From the NCBI GenBank assembly GCA_946887385.1, contig CAMPKU010000219.1, positions 1 to 7,087 on the forward strand: 7,087 bases of DNA. The letters run 5' to 3'. This document shows positions 5,569 through 7,087 of this stretch, piece after piece (the stretch's first letter is position 1; every line of letters starts with the position of its first letter). The DNA comes from an uncultured Gammaproteobacteria bacterium (GTDB lineage Bacteria; Pseudomonadota; Gammaproteobacteria; Rariloculales; Rariloculaceae). Both the position numbers and the translations under genes were made by a program. The notes beneath the pieces were generated by a model. It worked only from the letters and a program-made list of their open reading frames with translations, was not told the origin of the DNA and made no database searches.

Positions 5569-7087
5569 TTAGACGGCGAGATCCGCCAGCTTGCCCACCT
5601 CGAGCGAGCCGCGCACGTCGTCGTCGAACGAGAACCAGGCGCTGCCCAAAGTGTAGAACTTCAGCGCCGTGAGCCGATCCGGCGTCTCTTCGGGGCCGCG
5701 GATCGGCGTTCCGGCCACGGTCTTGCCGTCGAGAAACCACTGTAGCGCGGTGAACGGGTTGTACGACGCGACGCGGTGCGCGTCCGTGCCGCCGCCGATC
5801 ACCACGCCGAGCCGGTCCCCGGTGACGACGGGCGGAATGCGCCGCGCGGCGTCGGCGCCTTGGCGGCGCACGAGATCCTCGCCGCCGAAGTACATGGCGT
5901 CTTGCACGGTCCAGCCCACGCCGAGCTCGGCCATGCGCCGCAGCGTCTCGACCGAAGCGTCGTTCAAGTGCGCGATCGACCAGCGCAGCGGCTGGATCGG
6001 CACCTCTCGATTCACGCGCTCGAAGATCTCGAGCAAGTGCGGCACGGTGCCGTCCGGTCCCCAGTGCATCGTGATCGCCATGCCTCGTTCGGCGGCCCAG
6101 CGCACGATCTCGTAGTAGCGCTCCTTGTGCTCGGCCGTCGGCTCCGGATTGTTGTTCATCGCATGCGTGATGCGCTCACCCAGGCCGTTGAAGTGCAGGC
6201 GGTCGTCGCCGAATCCCATTGGCGTGAGCGCCGTGAGGCCCTTGAGCTCGTCGAGCTCGACGCCCGCCGTCTGGCCGTTCAAGCTGTAGGCCACGCGCAC
6301 CGTGAGCTCGCCGCCGCGCCAGACGTCGAACAACGCTTGATAGTCGGCCGGGAACAGATTGTTGCCGCCGGGGTCCACGACGCCCGTGAGGCCGAGCCGG
6401 TTCAGCTCGCGGAAAAACTCGCGTGTGCCTTGCAGTTGCTCCGCAAATGTCGGCTTCGGTAACCGATCGAACAGCGCGATGATCGCGCCCTGGCCGCCGC
6501 TGATCGCACCCGTGAGCCGCTCGCCGTCGCGTAGCAGCGTGCCGCCGGCCGGCAGGTCGGCCTCGCTGCGAATGCCGAGCTTCTCGAAACCGTCATCCGT
6601 CATCACGGCCCAGCCGTAGCCGAGCTGCACGTACACGGGATTGTTCGGCGCTGCGGCTTCGAGCTCCGCTTGCGTCGGCCGGCGACGCTCCGCGAACTGC
6701 AGCTCGTTCCAGCCTCCGGCCACGATGAGCCAGCTGCCGGCCGGACGGCGGCGTGCGGCGTCGCCGATGCGGCCCAGCGCTTCGCTTAGCGAGCGAGCGC
6801 CGATCCAGTTCACCTCGGTGCTGAAAGAAAGAGCCGCCCGCACTGCATGCATGTGCGAGTCGATGAGACCGGGTATCACCGTGCGGCCGCCGAGCTCGAC
6901 CACGCGCGTGTTCGGGCCCGCAAGCCGGCGCATCGCCGCCGTGCTGCCGAGCGCCAGGATCTTGCCGTCGCGGATCGCGAGCGCCTCGTGCAACGACGCC
7001 TGAGCGTCGACGGTGACCACCTTGCCGTCGAGCAACACGAGGTCCGGCGGCTGCGCGCGAACTTCCGCGGCGGCGCAGGCAAGCACG
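5569..7087 (-). CDS. Amidohydrolase of the YtcJ type, 5'-partial, truncated by an in-frame TAA
   Basis: Metal-dependent hydrolase of the amidohydrolase family 3 group. The 5' end lies outside the window; residues are numbered from the codon at 7086-7084, a GTG that is probably an internal Val. The visible start (VLACAAAEVRAQ) looks like the end of a signal peptide, cut after VRA or possibly at a weak lipobox before Cys, so the enzyme is probably exported. Then come the N-terminal strand segment (LVLLDGKVVTVDA), the metal-binding HxH (H78, H80) in VIPGLIDSHMHAVR, and further likely ligands in ITMHWGPDGTVPHLLE (H341), SIAHLND (H373) and GGGTDAHRVASYNPF (D435). It ends at residue 505 with LEVGKLADLAV and TAA. 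The family normally continues for about 40 residues with a strand that packs against the N-terminal strands, and that piece is still encoded after the TAA. The true substrate is unknown. The truncated product may be unstable, so the gene may be a recent pseudogene. Confidence 0.88.
   Translation of the reverse strand, partial: VLACAAAEVRAQPPDLVLLDGKVVTVDAQASLHEALAIRDGKILALGSTAAMRRLAGPNTRVVELGGRTVIPGLIDSHMHAVRAALSFSTEVNWIGARSLSEALGRIGDAARRRPAGSWLIVAGGWNELQFAERRRPTQAELEAAAPNNPVYVQLGYGWAVMTDDGFEKLGIRSEADLPAGGTLLRDGERLTGAISGGQGAIIALFDRLPKPTFAEQLQGTREFFRELNRLGLTGVVDPGGNNLFPADYQALFDVWRGGELTVRVAYSLNGQTAGVELDELKGLTALTPMGFGDDRLHFNGLGERITHAMNNNPEPTAEHKERYYEIVRWAAERGMAITMHWGPDGTVPHLLEIFERVNREVPIQPLRWSIAHLNDASVETLRRMAELGVGWTVQDAMYFGGEDLVRRQGADAARRIPPVVTGDRLGVVIGGGTDAHRVASYNPFTALQWFLDGKTVAGTPIRGPEETPDRLTALKFYTLGSAWFSFDDDVRGSLEVGKLADLAV

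Overview
The window is a GC-rich, tightly packed stretch of bacterial chromosome. Its four long genes are an ECF sigma factor, an exported choice-of-anchor B protein, an MscS-type channel and an MFS carrier. There is also a fifth, edge-truncated amidohydrolase and the first codons of a sixth gene. The exported protein ends in a GlyGly-CTERM-like tail, which is typical of Gammaproteobacteria. Together with the high GC and the gene families, this suggests an environmental gammaproteobacterium of the Steroidobacter/Nevskia/Xanthomonas type; the assignment is an inference. I see no tRNA, rRNA, CRISPR array, insertion sequence, phage gene or plasmid function. No gene-free stretch exceeds about 110 bases.

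Layout. At the left edge, on the minus strand, an ECF sigma factor overlaps by four bases (ATGA) the start of a further gene that leaves the window, plausibly its anti-sigma factor. A short gap separates it from a divergent plus-strand gene for a 700-residue secreted protein. That protein has a signal peptide, a parallel-beta-helix-like N-terminal segment, a choice-of-anchor B beta-propeller, a Calx-beta domain, and a Gly8 plus hydrophobic plus Arg-rich tail. It converges, with 8 bases between stops, on a minus-strand MscS-family channel. A 107-base divergent gap follows, containing a perfect TATAAT only 11 bases before the ATG of a plus-strand MFS transporter of the metabolite:H+ symporter type. 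The transporter converges on a minus-strand amidohydrolase of the YtcJ type whose 5' end lies outside the window.

How the genes relate. The sigma factor and the secreted protein share a short divergent control region, so the sigma factor may control its neighbour and itself. This is only inference from position and a weak motif match. The channel, carrier and hydrolase look like independent housekeeping or accessory functions. I do not see a new multi-gene system here.

The most notable observation is in the amidohydrolase. Its frame is broken by a TAA, but translation past that TAA in the same frame gives 38 more residues that read like the normal C-terminus of the family, ending in TGA just 11 bases from the MFS stop. 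The gene therefore carries a nonsense codon (recent mutation, sequencing error or readthrough) near its 3' end.
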